Source: Nocardioides caldifontis
GTDB lineage: Bacteria; Actinomycetota; Actinomycetes; Propionibacteriales; Nocardioidaceae
Direction: 5' to 3'
Assembly (NCBI RefSeq): GCF_008087345.1
Contig: NZ_VHIB01000008.1
Span: 62,001-126,000, forward strand
Length of the DNA: 64,000 bases
The notes under the pieces were generated by a model, which worked only from the letters and a program-made list of their open reading frames with translations, searched no databases and was not told the DNA's origin. A program made the position numbers and the translations under genes. Shown in pieces: positions 1-8,982 of the stretch (the first letter of the stretch is position 1; each line of letters opens with the position of its first letter).

Positions 1-924
1 CTGGAGCTCCTCCGCGACGACGCCCTCGGGCACCGGCACCTCGGTGAGGTCGAGGAGCTTCTCGAGCACGGCGTCGCGGGCCGCGGCGGCCTGCTCGAGC
101 CGCTTGCCGTTGAGCAGCCGGGTGCGGACGTCCTCGATGAGCTCCTCGACGGTGTCGAACTCGGAGGCCATCTGGGCGAACTCGTCGTCGAGCTCGGGGA
201 GCTGCTGCTCCTTGACCGCGGTCACGGTCACCTCGACCTCGACGTCCTCGCCCTCGAGGTCGCCACCGGCGAGGGTCGAGCTGAAGGTCTTGACGTCGCC
301 GGCGCTCATGCCGGCCAGGGCCTCGTCGAGCCCGTCGATCATGCCGCCGCGTCCGAGCTGGTAGCTGACGCCGGCCGCCTCGCCGCCCTCGACGACCTCG
401 CCGTCCTTCGTGGCCTTCAGGTCGATCGTGACGAAGTCGCCCTCGGCAGCCGCGCGCTCGACGTCGAGCAGGGTGCCGAACCGCTCGCGCAGGCTCTGGA
501 CCTGCTCCTCGACGTCCTGGTCGGTGACCTCGACGTCGTCGACGGTCGCCTCGATGCCGTCGAGCGAGGGCAGCTCGACCTCGGGGCGGACGTCGACCTC
601 GGCGGTGAACTCGAGGGTCTCGTTGTCCTCGAGCTTGGTGATGTCGATCTCCGGCTGCGCCAGCGGCTGCAGGTCGTTGTCCTGGAGCGCCTGGACGTAG
701 AGCTTCGGGAGCGCGTCGTTGATCGCCTCGTCGAGGACCGGGCCGCGGCCCACCTGGCGGTCGATGATCGCGGCGGGCACCTTGCCGCGGCGGAAGCCGG
801 GCACGTTGATCTGCTGCGCGATCCGCTTGTACGCCGCGTCGAGGCTCGGCTTGAGCTCCTCGAAGGGCACCTCGACGGTGAGCTTGGCCCGGGTGGGGCC
901 CAGGGTCTCGACGGCGCTCTTCAC
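1..924 (-). CDS. tig: Trigger factor (3' end cut by the window edge)
   Basis: Ribosome-associated chaperone and peptidyl-prolyl isomerase that meets nascent chains at the tunnel exit. The first 308 residues are visible and the gene runs off the left edge. The N-terminal ribosome-binding signature GFRRGKVP lies at residues 43-50. The acidic FKBP-type PPIase region follows from about residue 150, with a [16 protein letters not shown] stretch, and then the start of the C-terminal helical domain. A GTG start at 924 is chosen because GAGGAG sits just upstream and the family N-terminus begins there ([12 protein letters not shown]). Identification is very secure; only the C-terminus is missing. Confidence 0.97.
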   Translation of the reverse strand, partial: MKSAVETLGPTRAKLTVEVPFEELKPSLDAAYKRIAQQINVPGFRRGKVPAAIIDRQVGRGPVLDEAINDALPKLYVQALQDNDLQPLAQPEIDITKLEDNETLEFTAEVDVRPEVELPSLDGIEATVDDVEVTDQDVEEQVQSLRERFGTLLDVERAAAEGDFVTIDLKATKDGEVVEGGEAAGVSYQLGRGGMIDGLDEALAGMSAGDVKTFSSTLAGGDLEGEDVEVEVTVTAVKEQQLPELDDEFAQMASEFDTVEELIEDVRTRLLNGKRLEQAAAARDAVLEKLLDLTEVPVPEGVVAEELQ

Positions 925-1084
925 AGGGGTGTCTCCTCGCATTGCTGGCACGGTCGTGCCGGTGGATCGCTGGTCGTTGCTGGGGCGCTGGACGGCGGGC
1001 GGCCCGCGCGACCCCGCGCGACGGAGCCGTCCGGCGGACATCACCACCGGACGACGCGACGGGCGTGGTCGACGTCGGGAGCAG

Positions 1085-1157
1085 TCGGGGCGACAGGACT
1101 CGAACCTGCGGTCTCCTGCTCCCAAAGCAGGCGCGCTAGCCACTACGCTACGCCCCG
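1085..1157 (-). tRNA. tRNA-Pro (anticodon TGG)
   Basis: Reading the minus strand, a full cloverleaf can be folded: 7-bp acceptor CGGGGCG/CGCCCCG, D arm GCGT/GCGC, anticodon stem CCTGC/GCAGG with loop TTTGGGA (anticodon TGG), and T arm with TTCGAGT. The length is 73 nt with discriminator A at 1085. No CCA is encoded. No integrase gene or duplicated tRNA 3' end is seen nearby, so it is not an obvious attachment site. Confidence 0.95.
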
Positions 1158-1304
1158 GGGTAGAACGCCGAGAGTCTAGTCAGCGGCCACTCCCCTGTCG
1201 AAACGGCGGGGTGCCCGGTGGACGGGGCGAGCCCGGCGCTGTGGCACCATGGGCCCCGCGTCACCGGAGCCCTCGGCCCGCCGAGCAGGCCCGCCGGTGA
1301 CCAC

Positions 1305-1378
1305 GCGGATGTAGCTCAATGGTAGAGCCCCAGTCTTCCAAACTGGCTACGCGGGTTCGATTCCCGTCATCCGCTCCA
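1305..1378 (+). tRNA. tRNA-Gly (anticodon TCC), CCA encoded
   Basis: Cloverleaf with acceptor GCGGATG/CATCCGC (1305-1311 and 1368-1374), anticodon stem CCAGT/ACTGG with loop CTTCCAA (anticodon TCC), T loop TTCGATT, discriminator T at 1375, and an encoded CCA at 1376-1378. It ends 8 bases before the convergent phosphatase gene. Confidence 0.95.
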
Positions 1379-1385
1379 CGCCCGT

Positions 1386-2513
1386 TCAGCGGCGCTGCAG
1401 CACCACCAGGGCGCAGTCGTCCGCGGAGGTCCCCAGCTTCGCCACGAGCTGCTCGGCGGAACCGTCGAACCCCTGCCGCACGCACCGCTCGGCCTCGCCG
1501 ATCAGCCGGTCGATCCCCTGGCCGATGTCGCGGCGCGGCCGCTCGACCAGCCCGTCGGTGTAGAGCAGCAGCGCGTCGTGGTGCGCGAGGCTCCCGCGGA
1601 TCACCGGGAAGTGAGCCCCGGGCACGAGCCCGAGCACCGGTCCCCCGACCTCGTCGAGCACCCGCCACCGCCCCGAGCCGGCGAGGAACTGGATCGCCGG
1701 CGGATGGCCGGCAGATCGCAGCTCGAACTCGCCGTTGCTCAGGTTCACGCAGAGGTGGACCGCGGTGGCGAACCCCTCACCCCAGTCCTGGGCGACCAGG
1801 TAGTCGTTCGCGGCGGTCAGGAACCGCGGCGCAGGGGAGCTGGCGAGCAGCGCTCCGAAGGCACCCGAGAGCAGCAGGGAGCGCGTCCCGGCCTCGACGC
1901 CCTTGCCGGACACGTCCACCACCGCGAGCGACAGCGACGGGCTGACGGTCCCCCGGTGGGCGACGAGGAAGTCGCCGGCGAACGAGGTGCCACCCGCGGA
2001 CCGGGTGGCGAGATCGACGTACCAGCCGACGGGCAGGGGCGGCACGCGGCCCTGGCGGTTGATCCGGTCCTGCAGGTCGATGAGCATCGCCTCGCCGGCG
2101 AGGCCTCCGACACCGAGCCGGTTGCGGCGCGCGCTGACCAGCAGGACCAGCGCCGCCGCGAAGACGACCACGCCGATGGTGACGAGCCGGCGAGGCGGGA
2201 ACGACGCGTCCTCCGGGAAGAGGTACTCGAAGTAGGTCTCCACGGCGAGCACCGCGAGGATGATCCCGACCATCGCGGGCACCCGCCGGGGGCTGAGCAT
2301 CATGTCGGTGAGCAGCAGCGGCACCATCAGCGCCGAGGCGACGACCACGCCGGAGAAGACGTACATCAGCACCCCGGCGACCAGGGTCATCACCACGAGG
2401 ACGGCGAACAGGATGCGGTCGTCCTCGCCGGCCCAGCGGCGTACTGCGTCCCGCCGGCGGAGCACGAGCCTGCTCGAGACCGCCGCGCGACCCGGACGCG
2501 CGTTCGCTTCCAC
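1386..2513 (-). CDS. Membrane-anchored PP2C-type (SpoIIE family) Ser/Thr phosphatase
   Basis: 375 residues. A basic N-terminus is followed by several hydrophobic segments (about residues 33-130, e.g. LFAVLVVMTLVAGVLMYVF), then a cytoplasmic PPM/SpoIIE phosphatase domain from about residue 165 to the end. Metal-binding motifs are visible: GDFLVAHR, VVDVSGKGVEAG and LLYTDGLVE. Such proteins dephosphorylate anti-sigma-factor antagonists or other phosphoproteins at the membrane. No sensor domain (PAS, GAF) is visible beyond the membrane part, and no partner anti-sigma gene lies next to it, so the target is unknown. The GTG start at 2513 has no strong ribosome-binding site, so the exact start is uncertain. 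Confidence 0.88.
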   Translation of the reverse strand: MEANARPGRAAVSSRLVLRRRDAVRRWAGEDDRILFAVLVVMTLVAGVLMYVFSGVVVASALMVPLLLTDMMLSPRRVPAMVGIILAVLAVETYFEYLFPEDASFPPRRLVTIGVVVFAAALVLLVSARRNRLGVGGLAGEAMLIDLQDRINRQGRVPPLPVGWYVDLATRSAGGTSFAGDFLVAHRGTVSPSLSLAVVDVSGKGVEAGTRSLLLSGAFGALLASSPAPRFLTAANDYLVAQDWGEGFATAVHLCVNLSNGEFELRSAGHPPAIQFLAGSGRWRVLDEVGGPVLGLVPGAHFPVIRGSLAHHDALLLYTDGLVERPRRDIGQGIDRLIGEAERCVRQGFDGSAEQLVAKLGTSADDCALVVLQRR

Positions 2514-2589
2514 GCACCGACCCTAGCGAGGCGGGGTCCCGGGAGTGTCGTATCCCGGAATTTCCGGACGCGCGCGTTTCGTCGGCGGA

Positions 2590-3435
2590 TCAGGCGCGGG
2601 CTCGCGACCGGTACCTCGGCTGGCACCGCGGGCACCAGAACGAGTTGCGGCCGGCGAGGACCTCGGTGCGGATCCGGGTGCCGCAGACGTGGCAGGGCTG
2701 CTCGTGGCGCCGGTACACGTAGACCTCGCCACCGTGGTCGTCCTTGCGCGGCGGGCGGCCCATCGCCTCGGGGGTGTGCTCGGGGCGCACCGTGTCGATG
2801 CGGTTGAGCACGACGCCCTCGGCCATCAGCTCGACGAGGTCCTGCCAGATCGCGTCGAACTGCTTGCGGCGCAGCGTGCGGCCGGGTCGGAGCGGGTGGA
2901 TCCGGTGGCGGAACAGCACCTCGGCGCGGTACACGTTCCCGACGCCCGCGACGACGGCCTGGTCCAGGAGGAGCTCCCCGATCGAGCGGTGGCTGGTGGA
3001 GATCCGGCGCCAGGCGCGCTCGGGGTCGGCGTCGGCGCGCAGCGGGTCCGGCCCGAGCTTCGCGACCACCGCCTCGCGCTGCTCCGGGGTGACCAGCGCG
3101 CACTGGGTGGCGCCACGCAGGTCGGCGTACGCCGGGTCGCGGCCGTCCCCTCCCGCCACGATCCGGAGCCGCACGGCGCCGACCGGCTCCACGGGCCGGC
3201 CGGGCAGGATCGTGAACTTCCCGATCAGCCCGAGGTGGACGTGGACGACGTGACCGCCCTCGAGCTCGAGGAACAGGTGCTTCCCGGCCGAGTCGGCCGC
3301 CTCGAGGAGCGACCCGTCGAGCAGCGCCGCCTCCTCGGCGAACCGGCCCTGCGGGCTGGCGACCCGGACCCGCCGCCCGGCGAAGGTGGCCGTGAGGTCG
3401 TCTGCGAGCCGGCGGAGGGTGTGCCCCTCAGGCAT
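2590..3435 (-). CDS. nei: Fpg/Nei-family DNA glycosylase (endonuclease VIII-like)
   Basis: 281 residues. It begins MPEGHTLRR, so the catalytic Pro2-Glu3 of the Fpg/Nei family are present. The EGHT start is typical of actinobacterial Nei-type enzymes, which excise oxidised pyrimidines and cut the abasic site. The helix-two-turn-helix region lies around IGELLLDQAVVAGVGNVYRAE. The C-terminal zinc finger is seen as CHVCGTRI ... FWCPRCQ. The ATG at 3435 overlaps the end of rpiB by 8 bp, which suggests translational coupling. It is the last gene of the leftward metG-hydrolase-rpiB-nei run. Confidence 0.93.
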   Translation of the reverse strand: MPEGHTLRRLADDLTATFAGRRVRVASPQGRFAEEAALLDGSLLEAADSAGKHLFLELEGGHVVHVHLGLIGKFTILPGRPVEPVGAVRLRIVAGGDGRDPAYADLRGATQCALVTPEQREAVVAKLGPDPLRADADPERAWRRISTSHRSIGELLLDQAVVAGVGNVYRAEVLFRHRIHPLRPGRTLRRKQFDAIWQDLVELMAEGVVLNRIDTVRPEHTPEAMGRPPRKDDHGGEVYVYRRHEQPCHVCGTRIRTEVLAGRNSFWCPRCQPRYRSRARA

Positions 3436-3955
3436 CGGTGTCCGCGGCCCCGGCCGGTCCACGGCCGAGGGCGGAGTCGGGCAGCGGGGGCAGCTCGCCG
3501 GTGCGCTCGTAGCCCGCGAGCATGCCGATGCGCCGCACGTGGCGCTCCTCGCCGGGGAACGACGTGGAGAGGAACACCTCGACGAACCGGACCATCTCGT
3601 CGACCGAGTGCATCCGCCCGCCGACCGAGACCACGTTCGCGTCGTTGTGCTCGCGGGCGAGGACCGCGGTCTCCTCGTTCCACACCAGGGCGGCCCGCAC
3701 GCCACGCACCTTGTTGGCCGCGATCTGCTCGCCGTTGCCAGAGCCGCCGATGACCACGCCGAGGCTGTCCAGCCCGTCCTCGCGGTCGGCGGCCACCGCC
3801 TCGGCGGCCCGCAGGCAGAACACCGGGTAGTCGTCGTCCTTGTCGTGGACGAACGGGCCGTGGTCGACCGCCTCGTGGCCCTGGTCGGCCAGCCAGCCGA
3901 GAAGGTGGTCCTTGAGCTCGAGGCCGGCGTGGTCGGAGCCGAGGTGCACGCGCAT
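3428..3955 (-). CDS. rpiB: Ribose-5-phosphate isomerase B
   Basis: 175 residues. Interconverts ribose-5-phosphate and ribulose-5-phosphate in the pentose phosphate pathway. The family start MRVHLGSDHAGLELK and the phosphate-binding loop GGSGNGEQIAANKVRGVRAA are both present. The loop has the mycobacterial form, which lacks the active-site cysteine of the E. coli enzyme, so an acidic residue is expected to act as base. The last 8 bp overlap nei. A 48-bp gap separates it from the hydrolase gene upstream. Confidence 0.95.
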   Translation of the reverse strand: MRVHLGSDHAGLELKDHLLGWLADQGHEAVDHGPFVHDKDDDYPVFCLRAAEAVAADREDGLDSLGVVIGGSGNGEQIAANKVRGVRAALVWNEETAVLAREHNDANVVSVGGRMHSVDEMVRFVEVFLSTSFPGEERHVRRIGMLAGYERTGELPPLPDSALGRGPAGAADTDA

Positions 3956-4003
3956 GGCGCGGATTCTTCCACCGCCCGTCGGGGCCCCGAGGGGTGGCCC
4001 GGG

Positions 4004-4894
4004 TCAGGGGTGGTGGCTGCGGAGGAAGCCGGCGATCGTGCGGGTCAGCGGCTCCGCCGCGTCGAAGACGTCGTGGTGGCGCCAGAACCCGTGCAGCTGC
4101 CCGAGGAACCGGATCCCGACCACGGTGACGCCCTCCTCGGCGAGCACCGCGGCGAGCCGCTCGCCCTCGTCGCGCAGCGGGTCGTGCTCGGCGGTCACCA
4201 CCAGGGTGGGGGGCAGCGTGTGGAGCCGGTCGGAGCGCAGCGGCGCGAGGTCGGGGTGGTCGAGGTCGGCGGGGCCGGCGGCGTACTGCTGCCAGTACCA
4301 GGCCGCCTCGCCCGGGTCGAACCCGTCGGCGGCGGTCCGGTAGGACTCCCCCTCGGCGCGCGGGTCGAGGAACGGGTACGTCAGGACCACGGCGCGGAAC
4401 CGGCCGGGGTTGCGCAGGGCGGCGACCAGCGCGAGGTTGCCGCCGGCGCTGTCGCCGTGGACGTACGCCGGCCCCGCGACCCCGAGCTCGTCGGCGTGCA
4501 CGTCGAGCCACCGGAGCACCGTGTCGACGTCGTCCGGGGCTGCCGGGAAGCGGTGCTCCGGCGGGCGCCGGTAGTCGACGTTGAGCACCGACACGCCGAC
4601 CCGGTTCGCGAGCGAACGGGCGACCGCGTCGTGCACGTCGATGTCGTGGAAGACGAACCCTCCGCCGTGGAGGTGGACGACCACGCCCGGTGCGGCGCCG
4701 TGGGGGCGCAGCAGCCGGCACCGCACGCCGTCGGCGTCGAGGTCGAGCGCCTCGGCGACCTCCTCGCGCGGCGCGGCCGCCGCCTCCGCCCGGGCCTGCT
4801 CACGGGCCGCCTGCACGTCGTAGCCGTCGGAGTGCACCGGCTGCTCGCCCGCCGCGCGCTCGAGGGCGGCGCGGGCCTGCGGGTGGAGCGCCAC
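4004..4894 (-). CDS. Alpha/beta hydrolase of the hormone-sensitive lipase type
   Basis: 296 residues. The HSL-family oxyanion motif HGGGFVFHD lies near residue 75 and the nucleophile elbow GDSAGGN near residue 147. Candidate acid and histidine residues are in the EHDPLRDEG and LHGFWRH stretches near the C-terminus. Probably a carboxylesterase on short acyl esters; the substrate cannot be told from sequence. The start lies 2 bp after the metG stop, so the two are almost certainly co-transcribed, though no functional link is obvious. Confidence 0.9.
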   Translation of the reverse strand: MALHPQARAALERAAGEQPVHSDGYDVQAAREQARAEAAAAPREEVAEALDLDADGVRCRLLRPHGAAPGVVVHLHGGGFVFHDIDVHDAVARSLANRVGVSVLNVDYRRPPEHRFPAAPDDVDTVLRWLDVHADELGVAGPAYVHGDSAGGNLALVAALRNPGRFRAVVLTYPFLDPRAEGESYRTAADGFDPGEAAWYWQQYAAGPADLDHPDLAPLRSDRLHTLPPTLVVTAEHDPLRDEGERLAAVLAEEGVTVVGIRFLGQLHGFWRHHDVFDAAEPLTRTIAGFLRSHHP

Positions 4895-4896
4895 CG

Positions 4897-6708
4897 CTAC
4901 TCGGCAGCCATCCGGGCGAGCTCCTCGTCCACCACCGACGGGTCGAGCTTGCGGAAGATCGGCGTCGGCTTCGCCACGGGGGTGCCGGGCACCAGCGGCC
5001 TGCGCTCCCAGCGCGGGGCGTCGGAGTAGTCGCCGGTGATGACCGGGTAGCCGGCGCCGCCGTCGAGGTCCTCGACCTCGTCGATGCGCGGCATCGGCTG
5101 GAACTCCCCCTCACCTCCGAGCGCGCGGTGCACGGCGTTCGAGGAGTGCGGCAGGAAGGGCGAGAGCATCGTGTTGCAGTCCAGGACGGCCTGCGCGGTG
5201 ACGTGCAGGATCGTCGCCAGCCGCTCCCGCTGCTCCTCCCCCTTGAGCTTCCAGGGCTCGGACTCGGAGACGTACTTGTTGACCTCCGCGACGACCCGCA
5301 TCGCCTCGCCGACCGCCTGCTTCTGGCGGTGCCGGGCGATCAGCTCGCCGACGGTGGTGAACCCCGTCTCGACCGTGTCGAGCAGTGCCCGGTCCTGCGG
5401 CTCGAGATCGCCGGCCTCCGGCAGCTCCCCGAAGTTCTTCGCGATCAGGGTGGCGGTGCGGTTCACGAGGTTGCCCCACCCGGCGACGAGCTCGTCGTTG
5501 GTGCGGCGGACGAACTCGGACCACGTGAAGTCGGAGTCCTGGTTCTCCGGTCCGGCGGCGGCCACGAAGTAGCGGAACGCGTCCACCTGGTAGCGCTCCA
5601 GCATGTCGCGGACGTAGATCACCACCCGCTTGGACGAGGAGAACTTGCGCCCCTCCATCGTGAGGAACTCGCTCGAGACGACCTCGGTGGGCAGGTTGAG
5701 CTCGCCGTACTGCCGCGGGGTGCCGCCCTTGTCGCCCTTGCCCGCGTAGGCGAGCAGCTCGGCCGGCCAGATCTGCGAGTGGAAGGTGATGTTGTCCTTC
5801 CCCATGAAGTAGTACGACAGGGCCTCCCCCTGCCCGTCGTGCGCAGGGTTCCACCACTCGCGCCAGCGGTCGGGGTCGCCGAGACGACGCGCCCACTCGA
5901 TCGACGCCGAGAGGTAGCCGACGACGGCGTCGAACCAGACGTAGAGCCGCTTCGTCGGGTTGTCGCGCCACCCGTCCAGCGGGACCGGGATCCCCCAGTC
6001 GATGTCCCGGGTCATCGCGCGTGGCTTGATCTCGTCGAGGATGTTCTGGCTGAACTTGATGACGTTGGGCCGCCAGGTGCCGCTCGCCTCGCGCTCGTCC
6101 AACCAGCCCTTCAGCGCGTCCGCCAGCGCCGGCAGGTCGAGGAAGAAGTGCTGGGTCTCGATGAACTCCGGCGTCTCGCCGTTGATCTTCGACCGCGGGT
6201 TGATCAGCTCGTGCGCGTCGAGCTGGTTGCCGCAGGTGTCGCACTGGTCGCCACGGGCCCCGTCGGCCCCGCAGATCGGGCAGGTGCCCTCGATGTAGCG
6301 GTCCGGAAGGGTCCGTCCGGTGGACGGCGAGATGGCGCCGTACGTGGTGCGCTCGACGAAGTAGCCGTTCTCGTAGACGCCGAGGAACAGCTCCTGGACG
6401 ACGGCGTAGTGGTTGCGCGACGTGGTCCGCGTGTAGAGGTCGTAGGAGACCCCGAGCGAGCAGAGGTCCTCGGCGATCAGCCGGTGGTTGCGGTCGGCGA
6501 GCTCCTGGGCCGAGACCCCGGCCTCGTCGGCGGCGATGAGGATCGGCGTGCCGTGCTCGTCGGTCCCGGACACCATGAGCACGTCGTGCCCGGCCATCCG
6601 CATGTAGCGGCTGAAGACGTCGGACGGCACCCCGAACCCGGCTACGTGGCCGATGTGCCGGGGCCCGTTGGCGTAGGGCCAGGCCACGGCGGACAGCACT
6701 CTGCTCAT
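4897..6708 (-). CDS. metG: Methionyl-tRNA synthetase
   Basis: 603 residues. Charges tRNA-Met with methionine. The class I signature HIGH is in [11 protein letters not shown] near residue 19 and the KMSKS equivalent is KFSSSKR. A zinc-knuckle insertion CPICGAD...CDTCG lies near residues 140-160. The anticodon-binding helical domain follows, ending near residue 545. The protein has no C-terminal tRNA-binding (EMAP) domain, so it would be the short monomeric form. The ATG start at 6708 gives the canonical N-terminus [15 protein letters not shown]. Confidence 0.97.
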   Translation of the reverse strand: MSRVLSAVAWPYANGPRHIGHVAGFGVPSDVFSRYMRMAGHDVLMVSGTDEHGTPILIAADEAGVSAQELADRNHRLIAEDLCSLGVSYDLYTRTTSRNHYAVVQELFLGVYENGYFVERTTYGAISPSTGRTLPDRYIEGTCPICGADGARGDQCDTCGNQLDAHELINPRSKINGETPEFIETQHFFLDLPALADALKGWLDEREASGTWRPNVIKFSQNILDEIKPRAMTRDIDWGIPVPLDGWRDNPTKRLYVWFDAVVGYLSASIEWARRLGDPDRWREWWNPAHDGQGEALSYYFMGKDNITFHSQIWPAELLAYAGKGDKGGTPRQYGELNLPTEVVSSEFLTMEGRKFSSSKRVVIYVRDMLERYQVDAFRYFVAAAGPENQDSDFTWSEFVRRTNDELVAGWGNLVNRTATLIAKNFGELPEAGDLEPQDRALLDTVETGFTTVGELIARHRQKQAVGEAMRVVAEVNKYVSESEPWKLKGEEQRERLATILHVTAQAVLDCNTMLSPFLPHSSNAVHRALGGEGEFQPMPRIDEVEDLDGGAGYPVITGDYSDAPRWERRPLVPGTPVAKPTPIFRKLDPSVVDEELARMAAE

Positions 6709-6760
6709 GCGCCCGATCCTAGGAGGGACCCCGCGGCGACGCGCACGCCCGGGACCCGCC

Positions 6761-7384
6761 TCAGCTGAAGTCGGGGCCCGCGGTGCGGGTGCGCTTCAGC
6801 TCGAAGAAGCCGGGGGTCCCGGCCACCGCGAGCACGCCGTCCCAGAGCCGGCCCGCGGCCTCGCCCTTCGGGGCCGGGGTGACCACCGGCCCGAAGAAGG
6901 CGACGTCACCGACGCTGATCACCGGGGTGCCGACGTCCTCGCCGACCAGGTCCATCGCCCGCTGGTGCGAGGCGCGCAGCGCCTCGTCGTGCTCCTCGGA
7001 GTCCATGGCGTCGACCAGGTCACCCGGGAGCCCGACCTCGACCAGCGCCTCCTCGAGGAGGGTGCGGTCGATCTCGCGGCCGCCGGGGTGGATCCGCTCG
7101 CCCAGCGCCGTGTAGAGGTCGCCGAGCACCTCGTCGCCCGCCTTCGCGGCCGCGGCGATCGCCACCCGGCCGGCCCACCACGACCTGGTCATGGCTGCCT
7201 CGTACTGCTCGGGGAGCTCGTCGCGCCCCTCGTTGAGGACCGCGAGGCTCATCACGTGCCAGCGCGGCTCGAGGTCGCGGACCGCCGCGGCCTCGAGGAG
7301 CCAGCGGGAGGTCATCCAGGCCCAGGGGCAGAGCGGGTCGAACCAGAAGTCGACGGGGGTGCGGGAGGTATCGTCGGTAGTCAC
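6761..7384 (-). CDS. DsbA-fold mycothiol-dependent nitroreductase homologue (Rv2466c family)
   Basis: 207 residues if the GTG at 7384 is used, which matches the length of M. tuberculosis Rv2466c. The active site reads [17 protein letters not shown]: Cys19 is kept, but the position of Cys22 in the Rv2466c CPWC motif is alanine. The rest of the family pattern is clear ([47 protein letters not shown]). Rv2466c uses mycothiol to reduce its active-site thiol. A single-cysteine site suggests a monothiol mechanism with mycothiol resolving the mixed disulfide, which is an inference. Divergent from the kinase gene. Confidence 0.85.
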   Translation of the reverse strand: MTTDDTSRTPVDFWFDPLCPWAWMTSRWLLEAAAVRDLEPRWHVMSLAVLNEGRDELPEQYEAAMTRSWWAGRVAIAAAAKAGDEVLGDLYTALGERIHPGGREIDRTLLEEALVEVGLPGDLVDAMDSEEHDEALRASHQRAMDLVGEDVGTPVISVGDVAFFGPVVTPAPKGEAAGRLWDGVLAVAGTPGFFELKRTRTAGPDFS

Positions 7385-7465
7385 GTGAAGCCTCAACCGA
7401 CACGATCGGGGCTTTCTTCCCGGGCTCGCGGGCATGTGGCCCAACCCATGCCGGACCGGAGGCTT

Positions 7466-7500
7466 GGATCAGGACGAGTCGGGCAAGACTCCCCTGATCC
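7466..7500. promoter_or_regulatory. Imperfect palindrome/hairpin in the divergent nitroreductase-kinase gap
   Basis: GGATCAGG (7466-7473) pairs with CCTGATCC (7493-7500), and inside it AGTC (7477-7480) pairs with GACT (7487-7490). It lies 23 bp upstream of the proposed kinase start. It could be an operator or an RNA structure; if the kinase began at the ATG at 7448 it would be coding. Confidence 0.4.
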
Positions 7501-7522
7501 TGACGGCGACGAAAGGTTGCGT

Positions 7523-8923
7523 GTGATCGCGGGGAGGTACGCGCTCAAGGACGAGGTGGGCCGCGGCGGCATGGGCGTCGTCTGGCGTGCCGAGGACGAG
7601 CTCCTCGGCCGTGACGTCGCCGTCAAGCGAGTCGGGCTCACTCCCGGTGGAGCGACCCCGGACCTCGCCCGAGCGGCGCGAGAGGCGCGGCTCGCCGCCA
7701 CCCTGAACCACCCCAACGTGGTCGCCGTCTTCGACCTCGTCGACCAGGACGACCAGCAGTGGCTGGTCATGGAGTACGTCGAGAGCCGCACGCTCACCCA
7801 GCTGGTCGCCGAGCACGGGCCCCTCTCCCCCGACGACGCCGCACGGCTGCTCTGCCAGGCCGCCGACGCCCTGGTGGCCGCGCACCGGGCGGGGATCACC
7901 CACCGCGACGTCAAGCCGTCGAACATCCTGATCACCTCCACCGGCCGCGCCAAGCTCACCGACTTCGGGATCGCCCGTGCGGCCGCCGACGCGACGCTCA
8001 CGCAGACCGGGATGATGACCGGCTCCCCCGCCTACCTCGCTCCCGAGGTCGCCAGCGGGCAGACCGCCGGACCGCACAGCGACGTGTGGGCCCTCGGCGC
8101 GACCGCCTACCACGCGTTGACCGGCAAGCCGCCCTTCGAGACCGGCGAGAACGTGCTGGGCACGCTGTGGCGGATCGTCCAGGAAGAGCCCCCGCGGCCC
8201 GACGACGCCGGCTGGCTCGCCCCGCTGTTCGAGCACACGATGGTCAAGGACGTCGACGCCCGCTGGTCGATGGAGGAGGTCGCCGACTTCCTGGCACGCG
8301 GCGCGGGCACCACCACGAGCGGCGGGCTCGGCTCGGCGACGGCCGAGGACGTCGAGCCGGTCCAGGAGGACGGGCGCACGCAGACCGTCCCGGTGGCCAC
8401 CGGGGTCCCGCCCGCGCCCGTTCCGCCCGTACGACGGAGGAGGCGGTGGGCCCTGGCGGCGCTCGGCCTCGCCGCGGCCCTGCTCGTGGTGCTGGGGGTG
8501 GCGGCCTGGAACTGGCTCGACACCGAGCCGGTCGGGACCGACCGGGCGCGCGACGACTCCTCGCAGGACTCGGCGGAGCCCGGACCGTCGCAGGAGCCGC
8601 GTCCCGCGCGGCCCACGGCGAAGGGGATGCGGACGTTCGTCGAGGACTACCTCGCGACCGCGCCGGTCGACCAGACCGAGGCGTTCACGATGCTCACCTC
8701 GGAGTTCCAGACCGAGAGCGGCGGGCTCGAGGGGTACCGCGGCTTCTGGTCCAAGGTCGCGTCGGCGCAGCCGGTCGACGTCCAGGTGGACCCCCGCTCG
8801 CTCGAGGTCCGGTACACCGTGGAGTACGCGATGAAGGACGGCAACGAGTTCACCGACGTCGTGGAGCTCGTCCTCGCCCACCGCGACGGCGAGTACCGCA
8901 TCGCCGCCGAGCCGACGAGGTAG
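7523..8923 (+). CDS. Transmembrane Ser/Thr protein kinase (PknB-like, no PASTA repeats)
   Basis: 466 residues from the GTG at 7523, chosen for the GAAAGG ribosome-binding site 6 bases upstream; an ATG at 7448 in frame would add 25 residues. Kinase landmarks: glycine loop GRGGMGVVW, ATP-binding Lys in VAVKR, catalytic loop HRDVKPSNIL, DFG in TDFGIARAAAD, and APE in YLAPE. After a linker rich in Pro/Glu there is one membrane segment (WALAALGLAAALLVVLGVAAW, near residue 310). An extracellular domain of about 125 residues ends in a cystatin/NTF2-like pattern (EYAMKDGNEFTDVVELVL). The ligand and substrates are unknown. Confidence 0.93.
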   Translation: MIAGRYALKDEVGRGGMGVVWRAEDELLGRDVAVKRVGLTPGGATPDLARAAREARLAATLNHPNVVAVFDLVDQDDQQWLVMEYVESRTLTQLVAEHGPLSPDDAARLLCQAADALVAAHRAGITHRDVKPSNILITSTGRAKLTDFGIARAAADATLTQTGMMTGSPAYLAPEVASGQTAGPHSDVWALGATAYHALTGKPPFETGENVLGTLWRIVQEEPPRPDDAGWLAPLFEHTMVKDVDARWSMEEVADFLARGAGTTTSGGLGSATAEDVEPVQEDGRTQTVPVATGVPPAPVPPVRRRRRWALAALGLAAALLVVLGVAAWNWLDTEPVGTDRARDDSSQDSAEPGPSQEPRPARPTAKGMRTFVEDYLATAPVDQTEAFTMLTSEFQTESGGLEGYRGFWSKVASAQPVDVQVDPRSLEVRYTVEYAMKDGNEFTDVVELVLAHRDGEYRIAAEPTR

Positions 8924-8982
8924 CCGGACGGGCCGCGCCTGCCCGCTTTGGAACTGTTCGGGGGGCGGTGTAAGCATGCTCC

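Noticed and set aside
1085-1378. tRNA-associated integrated element
   Set aside because: Both tRNAs are flanked by housekeeping genes; there is no integrase and no repeated tRNA 3' end.
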